Assembly (NCBI RefSeq): GCF_901709675.1
Contig: NC_051095.1
Span: 4,833,956 to 4,897,955 of the forward strand
Direction: 5' to 3'
Length of the DNA stretch: 64,000 nt
From: Syngnathus acus
Taxonomy: Eukaryota > Chordata > Actinopteri > Syngnathiformes > Syngnathidae
The position numbers and the translations under genes were made by a program. This document shows, one piece after another, positions 32,440-45,299 of this stretch (its first letter is position 1; each line of letters opens with the position of its first letter). Under the pieces are notes generated by a model that had not been told where the DNA came from, did not search any database, and saw only the letters and a program-made list of their open reading frames with translations.

Positions 32440-34389
32440 GTTTTCTTGCTATTATGTCGTAGGTTGTTCTTTATTGTCGAATGTTCTTATATTTAATATT
32501 GTATTGTGACCTTATTTGTCAACATGCTCACTTTTTGGCACTGTTCTGAGGGGGAAAAGGCGGACAAGCGTAAGCAAACGGCGGGCTGGGGGCCACATAC
32601 GGCCCACTCACAGTCTCTAACTGGCCCTCACAGTGACCATGAAGTCAAAGAAAAGTATGATGTAAAAAAAAAAAAAAAAAAGCAATGTTTTGATAACAAA
32701 GTTGTGCTTTCAATGTGAACATGTGTGGATGCTAATATTAGCAATGTAGCAAGCAAGCAAACGCTATATGACTTCTGTCTAGCAATTATTAGCAAAAGTA
32801 ACAACAGTGGTTGTAATGTTAGCGAGGTTCTTATTTTCTGTTTGGTGGAGGGAAACGAGACAAGAAGATTTGGCCTTCTGCATTTTGTAACACAACATTG
32901 TTTTAATGCATGTAGCCTGTTTGATGTTTGTATGGCTACACATTATTTCATTTTATATATTTTCCTCTTATTTTTGATACCCATTGTGGGAACCACCGCT
33001 AACGATGCCGCACTTCTACTCTAGCAAATTAAGCTGAAGAAGCTGTTTGTGTCTCCGCCAAATTGGGTTTTGCAATCTTCACCCATTGGAAATCAACAAA
33101 CGAAGAGCTTCCAGACTTGCTTTGCATGACAAGTGAGAAAATGGCAAACACATTTCAACATCTACCACGGACATGCCGCCAAATCTCAGTCCTCACAAAG
33201 GCGGGGTGGGCCACCAATGTGCAACATGTAACCTCTGTACCGCGGGTTGAGCAGTTGGGCCTTTAATATTGTTGCAAAATGTTCCATTTGTACACATAAT
33301 CGTGTCATTTTTGAACCACAAGCAGCTGTCCACTTAGTTCCCTGGAGGGGAATGAGATAATGAGCGCCACACCCACATATGTGATCAATTTCCATTTGGA
33401 ACATGATGTTAGGAAGTCAAGAAAGTGACCAGTTTTTTTATTTATGCAGGAGGGGAGGCTGAAGCACAACACAAATGACAGACAACTGCTGAAACAAAGC
33501 AAAGAAATGGCATTTCCAAAAGGTAAATCACATTTTAAAAGAATTCTTAGAAACATTAGGATGAAACATGACCTTTAAAAAGCTACAGACTTTTCTAGCA
33601 TTTTTACATGTAAGGCGCTGAATAAGCCATTTGCAATGCAAAATTTGTGTTCTGCGCTTCAAACGCATAAAAAATGATTTTTAAAGTTTTCAATGGCCCC
33701 TTTTATGGAAAATCTACACAGACCTGCTCCTGCTGTCATTTTTAAAGGTAGAAAATAACATCATATAAAATATCAATACAATGAGCCCATTTTGAAGGGA
33801 TCATTTAATGTTTTGTTGTTCTTTTGATGCGTGCAAATGCTTGAAACCTTGTCAGTCAAATTTTCTGTCTGACTGTTTGATTTTCCATGAGTGTGGTGGT
33901 TTCTCTTAAAATCTCATTAGGTTTATACTGATGTATTTTAGCAAATAAGACAATTGTTTTTTTTATATATAATCAATGCAAACCCCAACCCCCCCCCCCC
34001 CCCCTTTTAAGAATCCTATCCTGTTTTTGGATGTTTGAATTTAGGGAAGAAAACATAGGGAAATAAAATGTTGGTGCCGCTGTAAGGATTGACATCTTTT
34101 TTGACAACCTACCTTTTGGGGTTGCTGCTTCGTGACTGCAGGAACTCTACCACGGTTATTCTTAACTCCCCATCCTCAATTGAGCGAAAGCATCGCTGGA
34201 TAACTGCCAAGTGAGCAATTGAAATAAAACTGGAGATGAGGTGATATTTGTGAGTCACTTTTTTTTTTTTTAGGGAGGGGAGGGGTTGGAGGACTTGCTC
34301 CCAAAAAGTATTGCGACCCACTTCTTAAGCCGTTACATAATCAACGAGGAGTCGGACTGGACTCAAATGATAAACAGCGCTAGCTGTAG
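32440..34389. other. Unique sequence upstream of the candidate gene
   Basis: 32583-32640 (GGGGGCCACATACGGCCCAC, TGGCCCTCACAGTGACC) looks like the end of a decayed hAT-like element. A 16-base poly(C) lies at 33989-34004. 34250-34325 ends AAGTATTGCGACCCACTTCTTA, again suggestive of a hAT terminus. The plus frame at 33063-33266 has protein-like composition but no recognisable domain or splice signals. Confidence 0.35.
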
Positions 34390-34707
34390 CATGAGCGAGT
34401 GAACGGAGTAGGAGGTCCGGGATGGAAGCTATCTTTAGATTGGTGGGCTAACCTCGTGCGGACCTTGCCTGAAGCCAAAAGTGAGAAAGAGAAGCGGAGA
34501 GATTACATAGCTCGCATGCTGGAGCAACACAGCGCAAATCCCTCCTTACAGTACGTTGTTTTCACCGAGCAGCCTGTCAGAAACAATTACGTTGGTCGGA
34601 AGGATTTCTATCCCGAGAGATTCTCGCTGAAAGTGACTGGCAACAGAGCTCGAACGGCTCCAAAGCCCTCCAAGCCTCAGCTTGAATGCAAGCATGTTGG
34701 CGACTGA
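34390..34707 (+). CDS. Possible coding exon or retrocopy fragment, unidentified
   Basis: A stop-free frame ends in TGA at 34705 and has protein-like composition: WWANLVRTLPEAKSEKEKRR, then RMLEQHSANPSLQYVVFTEQ and NNYVGRKDFYPERFSL. A possible acceptor TATCTTTAG at 34430-34438 would make it a terminal exon beginning just before the WW pair. There is no good upstream exon and no in-frame ATG at its start. It could be a terminal exon, a gene relic or chance. I do not recognise the family. Confidence 0.25.
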   Translation, partial: HERVNGVGGPGWKLSLDWWANLVRTLPEAKSEKEKRRDYIARMLEQHSANPSLQYVVFTEQPVRNNYVGRKDFYPERFSLKVTGNRARTAPKPSKPQLECKHVGD

Positions 34708-34889
34708 CTGTACCTTTAAATTTCACACAAGACCATGTGAGGTGAAGGGGATTTTAAATTGATTAGCTCACCCGGATGAGTTACGTACGTGGATAAACAC
34801 TTTGTTAAAAAACGACGGCAGAATCTAATGGGATCTAATTTGAGCAGTCGCAAGAAACTGCAGAATTAGCCATGACCTTTGTTGCGCTG

Positions 34890-35015
34890 CGGTGGGAGGA
34901 ATCGGTATCGATTACCGATACCGGGTGTCGATATTGGGCCAATTCCAGTCTTAATTTTATGTATCGGGTACTCGCGGAGGGCATCGATACTGTTATCGAT
35001 GTCTATCGGAGATTC
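34890..35015. repeat. ATCGAT-rich interspersed repeat fragment
   Basis: GGAATCGGTATCGATTACCG, GATACCGGGTGTCGATATTG and GGGCATCGATACTGTTATCG form a dense cluster of ATCGAT and TATCGG words, typical of the terminal part of a common fish non-autonomous element. Boundaries and class cannot be set. Confidence 0.4.
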
Positions 35016-35133
35016 AGATTAGGTCTGTGTAGTGTTCTCACCAATCAGTCTTGGATTTATTTATTCAGCTCAGTGTATGACGTCAGACTTCTTTTTTGTG
35101 GTTTTCTTCCAAGTCGTGTCATTCGTTACATGA

Positions 35134-35149
35134 GTGCCACCTAGTGGTC
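35134..35149 (-). promoter_or_regulatory. CTCF-like motif
   Basis: The minus strand reads GACCACTAGGTGGCAC, an excellent match to the CCACYAGRKGGCR core. This is motif evidence only. Confidence 0.35.
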
Positions 35150-35159
35150 AGACTGAGAC

Positions 35160-36683
35160 AAAATTGGGCTGCTGGTTATACAGAAGGGTTTAAAGATATT
35201 GCTAAATGTTACTTGGAGCATTGCTGTATTGAATCGAATTCTTCTTGACTTCCTCGTGACGGATAGAATCAAAACATGATGGGAAAAAAAATCTTTGAAG
35301 AAGTTCACATCAGAAATTCATGAATTCGTGCCCTATTTCAAAAATCTAAAAATAAAGAATAAAAAAATTTAAGGGTAAAGTCAGACTTGTGAAGTCATAC
35401 CCCTTTTTAAGAGGTATTATTTAATTGTAAAGGGTTGTCCGGGATAGATAAGATAGCATCAAAAAGTTGTGAAAGTCCTCAAAATCTGAGCACAATGTCA
35501 AAAAAAAAAAAAATCCCCGATCTGTGAGACTTCTTTTAGAAAAGTCAAAAAAGATCTGAAGCTGTGTCCCTTTTTAAGTTGCTCTTAGGAAAAATGTAAG
35601 CAGAACCTTAAAAAAAATGTCAGAACATTTTTGAAGGCCTGCTGAAAAGAAAATCCAAGCACATCAAGAAATCCCAACTCTACAAGGGTTTATGAGTCAT
35701 ATTAAAAAAAAAAAAAAGGAGTTCTTAAACGGAATATCTAATGATAATGTATGAAACCATATTTTTAGAGTTTGAAAGTTTGTAATGATTTTTTTTTCCT
35801 GTGTGCGATTGATCCGCCCTAACAACAACCAGGCCTTTTTCCGTCGACATTATAGATTCCCCGGAGACGAGCGCAGACACTCGGCTAATTTACAGTGTCG
35901 ATAGCGGCGGCCATGTTGTCCTTTAGCGTTAGTGTCCGAATGTTGTTTGGAAACCTTGACCCTCATGTTGACACACAAGTGGCGCAACTCTTCCCAACCG
36001 TGTATAAGCACACAAGAACCGTACTTCCGTTTTAACGAGTCCCCACTGGAAAAAAAAAATTGAAAACCATCGCAGTTGTTGTTGTTTCATAAATCCCAAA
36101 ATGTCCTCGGCGTGCTAGCGACTTTCATTTGATTTCCTTTCCTGCCGGACAAGAGCTGTTCCGTTTTCCGCCTCTCCGTTGCTTCGCCGTGCCGATGTCT
36201 CCCGCGCACTCTTCCAAAATTCAATAACATCCCACTCTGTCGGACGTGTCGGGTTTCACGAAGCGTTGAAATATGAACAATTTTCTCGATTAGTGATCGT
36301 ATTCTTCTTCTTTTTTTTCCCCCTTTGTGTGTACTTGCATGTGTGTGTCTAAACATATACTCCACAGGGCACACTTCCTCAACTGTGAACTAAATTATAA
36401 ATGTCTTAATATCATCTCCAACTTCGGGCGAGTAGGCCCTTCCAGTGACTAGCATGGATATTTTTTAAAAAAAATAAAATCCAAATACAATAGCTACGGC
36501 TCTGATGGGGTTTGTTTCCCGTTGACAGGTTATGTTTGCATCCGGTGAGGAGTGAAATCTGTTTCTGAAATATTGCGCTCAATTATTTTTCTTGCGAGAA
36601 GACAACCTTTCATTCAAGTGGCAGATGAACACGGGCATTAGCATACAAATATTTGTCGTCGGCGCCGTTCGCCGTGCGTCACC
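35160..36683. other. Unique sequence, no gene supported
   Basis: 35830-36270 is CpG-richer (AGTGTCGATAGCGGCGGCCA) with frames on the minus strand that lack recognisable domains. No splice-site pair was accepted here. Confidence 0.35.
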
Positions 36684-36929
36684 ATGACTCCGGAGAGAGG
36701 AGGAAAGTAAGTACGCTTTGACAGATGGGGGGATTTCAAAACGCTCTTGGTTTTATTCGGGGGTTTTATTTGAGAGTTCTGAGTAACCACTTTTCTTTTA
36801 TCGAACGACATCTTCTCATATCTTTTTATTGAATCTCTTGATAGGTGGAGAGTACAAAATAGCTCGGACACAAAGAAGGACAAACAACCACAGAGGCCAC
36901 GAACGCGTTTGTGTTTACTTTGCTTTTAG
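36684..36929 (+). CDS. Candidate two-exon short ORF, unidentified
   Basis: An ATG in good context (GTCACCATGA) at 36684 starts a 23-base coding part ending GGAAA|GTAAGTACG (last exon base 36706). A 138-base intron ends in a pyrimidine-rich ATCTTTTTATTGAATCTCTT and GATAG at 36840-36844. Joining in phase gives MTPERGGK followed by WRVQNSSDTKKDKQPQRPRT and RLCLLCF, with a stop at 36927-36929, 35 codons in all. The product would be strongly basic and hydrophilic. It is too short to identify. It may be the start of a longer gene using another donor, a micropeptide, or chance. Confidence 0.25.
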
Positions 36930-37054
36930 AGGTTTGGTGTTTTATCCTTTTTTTTTCAACAGGGCTCACAAGAGTCACAAGCATGTTGCCTCTTCTTGTA
37001 GTTGGGGGATGTAGGTTATTTTAGTTGTGTTATTTTTTTTGTATTTACTTTCTG

Positions 37055-37180
37055 AACCTGGATTTCCCATTTCTTGAAATATGAATGAGACAGAAAAAGC
37101 CACCTGTATGTATCCATCTCCAGGGCGGCCATTTTATCTTGTCGCCTAAAAATGACATCACAATGCCCAAGTCCGGTCCT
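37055..37180 (+). mobile_element. GGCGGCCATTTT hairpin element, copy 2 (fragment)
   Basis: TGAAATATGAATGAGACAGA, CATCTCCAGGGCGGCCATTT and CCTAAAAATGACATCACAAT match, in order, the middle of the copy at 48.38-48.73 kb. Both ends are missing or decayed. Confidence 0.55.
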
Positions 37181-39019
37181 TCCTCCCCATTTTATTGATA
37201 AACCGATCCATTTGGAAGCTTATGCTCTGTTCTCCCCGGACGGCCGACTACCGCAACTTAATAGATCCCTTCGGGAACAGCGCGCACTGAACTATGAGAC
37301 AAAATGTTAGCCTCCGTCTGTGTGCATGTGTGTTGGGGGAAACTGCAGACTTGACAGTTGGAAACTCGGAAAGAAAGTTTGGAGGCAAACGTGTAGAAGT
37401 TGATGTCGGTCATAAAAGCAGATGTACACAATGTTGCCATGGCGACTGCTCAATTTAGTGTTCTATAAGGTTAGCCAATCAAAATGACCTTGCACTTGCC
37501 CATCGCTAGAAAATTATATGACATTTGAGTATACCACCTGAAATATTAAAACTAAACATAACATAACATCCATGCGCAGTTTTATTGGATTCTATTTTCA
37601 TTATCTTTTGCTGCATGTACAGTCCGAGTGCATTTCTTCAAGTAGGAGGATACTTGTGTGCTCAGCTTGAGGCTATTTTTAACAAACAGCATGTTTCTAG
37701 ATCCTCTGCCTTTTATTTCTTTGTCCTTTAGCCTCTGCAGTTGGGAGCAAATGGTTGGTTTTGAAATAGCTAATTTGAAGTTGATGTGGATGTCAGTGAG
37801 CTAAATACGCACCGATACAGCATCCAAACTATCGCGCTGCGTTTAGCTGTGCAATCGGATTAAGTTTATCGCGCCCACGCTGCTTCGTTCTACCGGCTCC
37901 GTCCGACCTTAAGCTCCCGACTCTTTATGCATGCACAACAGAGCTCTATTATGAAAAACAGAAATAAAAACATGTGTTAAATTAGCATTTTAATCATCAG
38001 TGGGAGATTATCATATGCACATCAGAGTTGAAGATTAGCATTCTTTAAGGGTGCTCTGTAGTTAACGAAACATTTCACAAATCAGATGTGGCGCAATAAT
38101 GTACTGGCATAGCCTCCTTTTTTGCAAACTGAATTATAATTTTGACATTGTAATTATTTAAAAGTCAATTTTCTTTATATGCTTCCAACAGGTGTATGTT
38201 AGATTTTTTAATAGTTATATATTACCAAAAAACTATAATAGCACTGGGAGTGTTGCTTTAAATTCACGTTTTTAATCACGTGTTTTGATGGTTTTATAAC
38301 GAGCATGTCGGGAACTTAATTGTTCCCACTTTGAAACATTTTGGGGGAAAAAACTGTTTAGCTTTTGGAGCTGTTGAAGATGTCAGTAAAGACATCTTTG
38401 AACTCTTCAATAATCCTGCTGCAGATCAAAATCCTGATCGCTCGCTGCTCTAATTTACACATTCCGGAATACTGAAGCAGGAATCGAAACCCATATCTCT
38501 CCTACCCACAACATAATTGATACAGTCTTGTACGATGTCGCTTGCAAAGTTCTGTCCTTAAATACCAGAGCAAGGATTTGTCTCTGTCCTACCTTGGGGG
38601 AAAAAAAATAAAAAATACTCTCCCGAGTGCACACATTTGAAGCAGTGACGTAATGGTCTCATTAGCCAAAGACCGTGTCAGTAAAATTCTATATAATCTG
38701 CTTTTATCGGCAGAGCGAGACCACAGGGAGGAGCGGGGACTTATTTTGGAAATGCCTCACACTAGGGAAAGCATCATTATCTGTGTTTGCATGCCTTTTT
38801 TTTTTTTTTTTTTCTTTCCCTGGGTATCCTGTCACATACTGAGATTTATTAGAATTTATTTTGCCCCCGTTTTTATCCCTCCTTGGGGGCTGGATGCACT
38901 GATCTATGTGACAGGATGCTTAGCAGGAACTTTTTAGACACGGGGAAAATTTCTCTCTGCAACTTGCTTGATTCCTTCCATGCTCTAAGATGTGTCTGCT
39001 CGTTATTATTGCGAGGTGG
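37181..39019. other. Unique sequence; possible conserved noncoding DNA
   Basis: 37920-38060 (TTTATGCATGCACAACAGAG, AAATTAGCATTTTAATCATC, GAGATTATCATATGCACATC) is dense in TAAT/ATTA and ATGCA words and looks like a developmental enhancer-type element. No exon is supported. Confidence 0.35.
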
Positions 39020-39032
39020 AAGGGGTTGGGGT

Positions 39033-39102
39033 GGGGGGTTACATGTGTAATCGATATGGTAATCGATTTTAAAACGATTTGTTAGACAGCCCTGGCGTGA
39101 AG
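39033..39102. repeat. AATCGAT-type interspersed repeat fragment
   Basis: GTAATCGATATGGTAATCGATTTTAAAACG followed by GTTAGACAGCCCTGGCG, reported here as separate words (GTAATCGATATG, GTAATCGATTTT, CAGCCCTGG), resembles the end of a fish element with CAGGGCTG-type termini. Only one end is seen. Confidence 0.3.
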
Positions 39103-42100
39103 TACATGCTATCAAGCTACAATGCTTCACTCGAGCGGATCGAGTTACGCGACCTTCCTTCCTCGCTTGTTTTCCAGCCTCCCCACCTGATTTTTTTTGT
39201 TCTCTTTGTTTTGCTCCCTTGTTTAGCCCCCCCTCCCCACCTTCTTTTCATTCCATCTCCAGGTTGGCGTTTTTTTTTTTTCTCGGCGACATCTCACACG
39301 ACGGTGTGACATGGCCGCGGGACGTGTAAACACGAGGTTTGACAGATGCAGATGAGTTGTGTCACCAACAAGATGTACAGATTTGTCAGGCCTCTCACAG
39401 TTCGCGAGCGTTTGACACCGTGGCGCCGAGAACCCGTTTGGAGTTTATTTGCGGAGACGCCGCTTGCATATCCGAGCCGTCTCGAGTTGTCTTCGGAAAT
39501 TCGGATGGATTGATTGCTTTGTCACTTTTTTTAATGGGAACGTTCATACGAGGTTTGCATTGTTTACCCCACACGACGCAAACACGTTCCCATGTACTCC
39601 GCTGTCATTTCAACTCTCGCTATTTCCAGAATTGGCAAGGCCAACATTGCAAATTGGTCTACAAGTGCAGAATGATAGAAACATTCCGCACTTTTGTATT
39701 TGCCAGGCGATAGCAGCTTATTCAAAAATGTGTGACGCCAGCAAGTCACCGGCGGGCCGCATTGAGCTGTCAGATGTTATCTGGTGCTACAATCAAAAAA
39801 ACGAGATGCTACACTGCATTCATAAATATGCCATCGCCGGCTGTTTCAATATTTAGCAGTGACTGGGCGAGAAGGGATTGGACGGGTGTCGTAGGAATCG
39901 GAAAAGTAAAGTTTTAAAAATAAGCATGTCGTCTTAAGGGTGAGCTCTTGAATAATTCAGCCAAGAATGATTTTAAAAAATTAAATAGCCTAAACTTTAA
40001 TAGCAGTGTTGGCTTCACTGACACCCTGTTCATGTTTGAGCTGATTTTGAGGCGCTGCAAAGTATAGCACCCGTAGGTTTGAGTTAAGTTTCAGTTGCCT
40101 CTCCTGTTTACCGTTGCTTTTAATTTCATAGTTTTAATGGTGTGTTTGTTTTTATTTTCAAAAACTCAGTCAACACTGTAACCCCTCTTTTCAGTTTCGA
40201 TAGGTGCTGCTGTGTTGGTTAGTAATAGACTCGGTAGTTGGCTGATTTGTAAAAAGTAACTGCCATCTCGTGGCCGGATGTCATCATTGCAGCGATGCGC
40301 AAATTACAACACTGCAGGATTTGCGGTTTGGCCGCTCACTCGACTGTAAAAAGTGTCTTTTCCAAATGTCTTACTGTTTTCGAGCAAGCAGCAAACTGAC
40401 TGTGCTCATGCTTTGGAAGACCTTTTTTCGAGAACTTTTTATTTCCTGTCCTAATTGGGTAGAATGTCTTTGAACCAGTCACTGCGGTGTAAAGCTTCTT
40501 TGTATGACTCGCATCAAATTAACCCCCGCCCATCTCCCAAAAAAAAAAAGGAAAGAAACGCATAAACAAGGTCGTGCATAAGCTATTCATCCCATCAGAT
40601 GATTTCTCAAATAGACAGAAGCACGGCATCGGCATCACTTGAGTCTTGCCGCCCCTCGCCTCCCTCCCCGCCGCCCTCATGACAGGTGTCTCCATGGTAC
40701 CCCTCAGATCACGGTGGCGCCACCACTCCAGTTCCTTACGTTTCAACCGAACCCCCACCCCTCAAGTTTCTCATCTTCTTCCTCCGCAACCCGGGCGCCA
40801 CACATACACGAACCTCCACGGCGCTCGCTAACAAACTTTACGAACATCTTCCTTAAATGGGATGCGTCATTGCTGTAAATTGAGGTGTGGCATCGGCGCC
40901 GTTATGAAATCTTGTCTCTAAAAATTGACCTCGGAGGTCAAACATTGCCTGAGCGACAATTAAAATGTTTTCTCGCAAAATGAAGCAGTTAAACTATCTT
41001 TTGTTGCCTTTCAAACAGTAATGTAATAATTAAGTCTTGACTTGAATTTTATATTTTTCTTTTTCTGCATTCCAAGTGGCGAATTGTTCCTTAATGCAGC
41101 TTTAACACAAGGCATGGAAAGGGACACCCGGAACAATCCATGATGGATTTTGTTTTCATTGCAGCGTAGTAAACATTATAGCACCTCCTCGCCACTGCGC
41201 GCTCTGGAGGTTTGAGGTAGTTTATTGATTTTCGCGTTGCTCTCGGACAAGCGAACGCCATCAACATGGCCTCTCATGTTTGTGGCAAATGAACCCAACC
41301 GGTGGCCGTTTTCAACTCCCCGCAGACGCTCGCTTCCCATGTTGTGACCTTCAACGCGCAGCTGACTTCACGCCTCGTGTATCAGGATAGAGCGGAGCGA
41401 GTCTTTTTTTTAAAACAAAGTGAGGATTTATTAGACTGTCTGTCTGTTTTTTTGCCGGCTGCTGAGCTTGCACTGTGTGGAGATGCGGAGTGGAATCGGA
41501 TACCGATACAAAATGCTCGGTTTACACAGCGTCTCTGAAATCGGTGGAGCAGTCAGGACGCGTGCGTAAAAGAAAATTAGCCAAATATTGATCAGTTGTT
41601 TTAACTGAATCAGAATGAGGTAAAATCAAAAGACAATCTAAAGTATTTTATCTGCTGGTATTTTGTTAGATGGGCACAGCTGGAAAGGGGAGTGTGTGCC
41701 GTTGTGGGAGGGAGCACAGCTGACTTGTTTGTCAGCTAATGGAGGTGGCTAATTGCCTTTAAATTCAGTCCACATAACTTATAGCTGGTTGAAATTCCAA
41801 ATTGTCAAATGCATCAGGAGCATCAAATAGAAAATAGTGAGACTGCCAGATTCCCAAAAACAGCAAGCTAGACTTGCCTATACCAGGAGCAAAAATGTGT
41901 GAGAAAATGTAGAATTTACCAAAAAATAATTACCACACCATTTATGTATCATTATGAATACATTTAAAATACCATCAAACAAAATACAAAATCTTCCAGG
42001 TTCTTTATATATGTACTATTGTTTTAAATGGTTTAATCCAGAAAAGACCTTGCAAAATGTAACCTAAACTTTGAAAACCTCTCAAAACTGCTCCAAACTA

Positions 42101-42260
42101 CGCTTCACTGAGTGTCTTTTTTTTCTGCCGTTTTTGTGGTTGTGCAAAGGACCAAAGGACAAGAAAGTTTCCTTTGTGCGAGCAGGGCCATGTAAAAGTT
42201 GCATGGGCGTCCTTGTTATTCAGATACACGGCGTTCTTGTTTGCCCGAGGACAAGCAGAA
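39103..42260. other. Unique sequence, no gene supported
   Basis: 39310-39860 and 40620-40870 are G/C-richer with overlapping frames on both strands, none recognisable. 40263-40278 (GCCATCTCGTGGCC) is a weak CTCF-like core on the minus strand. Confidence 0.35.
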
Positions 42261-42480
42261 GAGAGGCATAATTTTAGCACGCTCTAATAGGGCTCATTCA
42301 ATTATGGAGACAAAATGTACACAGATCGTTGTTGGATATGACTAATTGTTAAGCTAATACTCCGCAGCGTAAAACACCGCAGGACAATTGTGCACAGAGG
42401 ATTTCTTTTGCCGGATTTCATGGCTTTATTAAGATTCCGTTGTCAATATTGACACCCAATAGCCACGTCAGTTTGGATTT
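42261..42480. other. Candidate conserved noncoding element
   Basis: GAGGCATAATTTTAGCACGC, GGGCTCATTCAATTATGGAG, GACTAATTGTTAAGCTAATA and CATGGCTTTATTAAGATTCC give an unusually even, repeat-free run with several homeodomain-type cores. This texture is common in vertebrate regulatory noncoding DNA. Conservation cannot be judged from one sequence. Confidence 0.3.
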
Positions 42481-45299
42481 GGCGTGAGTAGGCCAACAAT
42501 TGGGATTTTTTTTTGGGCTCAATCTTGGCTTCTTCAAATTTTAGCCATTAAGCTCAATTTGAAGCTATGTCTGGAAAAGGAAACAAAAGGAAGCAGAGTG
42601 TCGTCTGTGTCGGTTTACCCGCTGTAGGATCATCAAGTCTTGTTCTTCCATAAGCCTTGGATGTGACAGTCTCCATTTTGTAATGAGATGGAGTCATTGC
42701 ACAATCCCACACCAGCTAGCGGCGGAAAAGTTCCCCTGCCGTACACGGCTCTGACAAACATTCAAAATTTAAACTGTTTATATTTAGCTGCTTCATGACT
42801 GAATAATGCGACCAACCCGCCATGCTTTGCATGCCAAAACCACTGCAGGGTGCCCGCCATGATGAAAAATAGATGCGTGTTCCATACCAGAGTCCCCCCC
42901 CCCCCCCCCAACTTATACTGAAAGAAATAATGGAAAAACAAAAATATTTTTCGGGGAACAGTCCTTGGGGTGCTGCCATTGAAGGTCCAAATGTTTTGGG
43001 CCTCCTGTTGCGCACTAAGATCATTTCCAATTCTATTGTCGAATTCCAAAATAGAATTTAGTCCTCGATGGATTTACGGTAATGAAAAGTAGTACTCTGA
43101 AATGAGCCATTAGCAAACCAGAAAAGTTAGCTAATCGCAAAATAACATTTGAACATCCTGGGATTATGAAACAGTAGCCTGAGGAAATGATTTCTAGAAC
43201 GCCATTCCTGTAACAACCTTTAAATCCATCATTAGCGTGACAAAATCCATGAGACATAAAAGTAAATCCGCCCGTAATGATTCGTGGATTTGTAATTAGC
43301 ATCGAAAGGGATCGATGACAATAACATTATCCTCAGCTAATCGGTTTAGCCGCCAATGTCGACAACATAGCGGCAAAGACAAAAGCGGCACATTCTTTGC
43401 TTGACGTCTTTATACGCGTTTGCGTAGCGAGGCGCACTTAGCATTTCTCTGCAATCTGCGGTAGAACAAACAGATAAGATGTGCTACTTTTCCCCGCGTG
43501 AGCGAACAAGCAACCGCTCGCTGGCATCTGAAGGACCTCCTGATTGACACGCCGTCACAACTCGAGGTCTTGAGGTAGACGCAGAGGGGGGAAAATACAT
43601 AGTATCGTGCCGACGAGTTCCCTGCCTTAATTACCGCTCACAACAATCTCATATCATGAGATGATCCGCCGGCTCGTTTTCCAGAGTGACGTTCGCTTGT
43701 TACGCAACGGCAGCTGTCGGCATTTACATATCGCGGCGTTGACAGGCATGCGTACAAGATCAAGTCTTTGCTACATTTGGATGATAAACTATTTTTTTTT
43801 TTTTACCCAAAAAATTATAATAAACTTACAGGAATGAAAATGCAATTCAATATAAAGTAAATTAAAGTAAAGTAAAGGGAAAGACATTTCACCGATTTAA
43901 TGTCTTCCTACCGCAGTTCGGCAAAGTAATAATACATGATTTTTTTTTTTTCCCTCTCATAACATTACAGAACTATTCTTGGAAAATACTGATAAAAGTC
44001 CAAATATGCCCCCCGCCTTAGAAAAAGACAAGTAACTGTGGTAATCTTGTAATTTTTTTCTTATGATATTACAGATTTATGATTATTTGTAAAGAATATT
44101 TTAGTTACAATCTTGCTGTTGAATTGTAATTTTACAATTTACTTTGTAACGGCTAATAAAATTCAATTCTCAAAAGATTTCAGTTTTTCTCCTAAAGAAA
44201 CAAAATGCCTTTTTTTCCCCATATCTTTAAAATATTACAGTTCTATTATTGGAAAATGTGAAAACAAGTATTTTCTTGTATCATTTTTTTTCTTAGAATT
44301 TCATGACTTATTTTCTTCCATCCATCTGCTATACTGTTTAACTCCTCCGTTGTCCAAACAACATTGTGACCCGACAACAAAACAAAAATAAAAAATATTA
44401 GCTCACAATAACACCTGACAAAACATATCTCTACTGTCCGTATTTTTCCAGATTTGACAGAAACTTTCCGAAAATGAGAAGCATTTTTAAACTGAAAATA
44501 GCTCCGTCCCCAATTCAGTTGGAATCTCGCCAGCTATCCCGATTCTCGGACGACGACAAAAGGACCGGGGCGCCGGTTGCTGACTCAGAAGAGCTCATTA
44601 GCATACAGCTGCCACTAGCCAGGCTGCAGCTGCCAACGTGGGAAGCGGGAAACGGGAAACGTGGCAGGCTACAACAAGAGCTCCCCATTGTTCGCCATAG
44701 ATTTCATTTGACAACTCTAAAGAGGTCAAGAGTCTTAATATCACTGTTACATGGTTGAAAATACAAAATTAAATCACGTAATAACATGACTTTATTGTGG
44801 GAACAAAAAAACCTTAACATCCAAAGACGCTTGCAGATTTTATCTTGCCCCCACTTGCCGCTGCCGTTTTGTCGTTTTGACGTGTCGTTGAGGCCGAATC
44901 ACATTGAGGCTGCGGGCGGATTGCTTATCTGTCACCATAAGCTCAAACAGGTTGCTGATGCCGCCGCTTAACGTGCTCTCGCTAAGGCCCCGTCGTCAAA
45001 TCCGTCCCCGCCGCCCCCGTGATGTATCGACGGCGTTTGTCTCGGCAGAGCCCAATTTTCTGGCCAATCCCGCGCCGGGTTATCAGAGCGTCGTCATAAA
45101 GAATGTATGACAGGACCCCGCGAGGCGTGAGGGATGGCTTCGCCGGAGCAGCGAGGGCCGGCGCGGACGGAATAAATGCACGCCGGCGTAACTTACGGCC
45201 TTGAGTCCGTATTACACGGCCACCTTGAAATCTCCGAGCGAGACGCTTTCCGGGAAGTGGAAAAAGTGAAACGCTCAAGGAAGAACTCGGAGAAAGTCA
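42481..45299. other. Unique sequence, no gene supported
   Basis: It contains a 16-base poly(C) at 42894-42909 and AT-rich DNA at 43790-44400, with a CCATCCATCTGCTATACTG repeat-like word at 44320. 44940-45260 is G/C-rich with minus frames. A minus-strand donor GGCC|GTAAGTTACG at about 45192-45183 has a mediocre upstream acceptor and is not called as an exon. Confidence 0.35.

Noticed and set aside
45183-45240. Minus-strand exon ending GGCC|GTAAGTTACG
   Set aside because: The upstream acceptor is interrupted by purines (CCCGGAAAG) and no partner exon was found.
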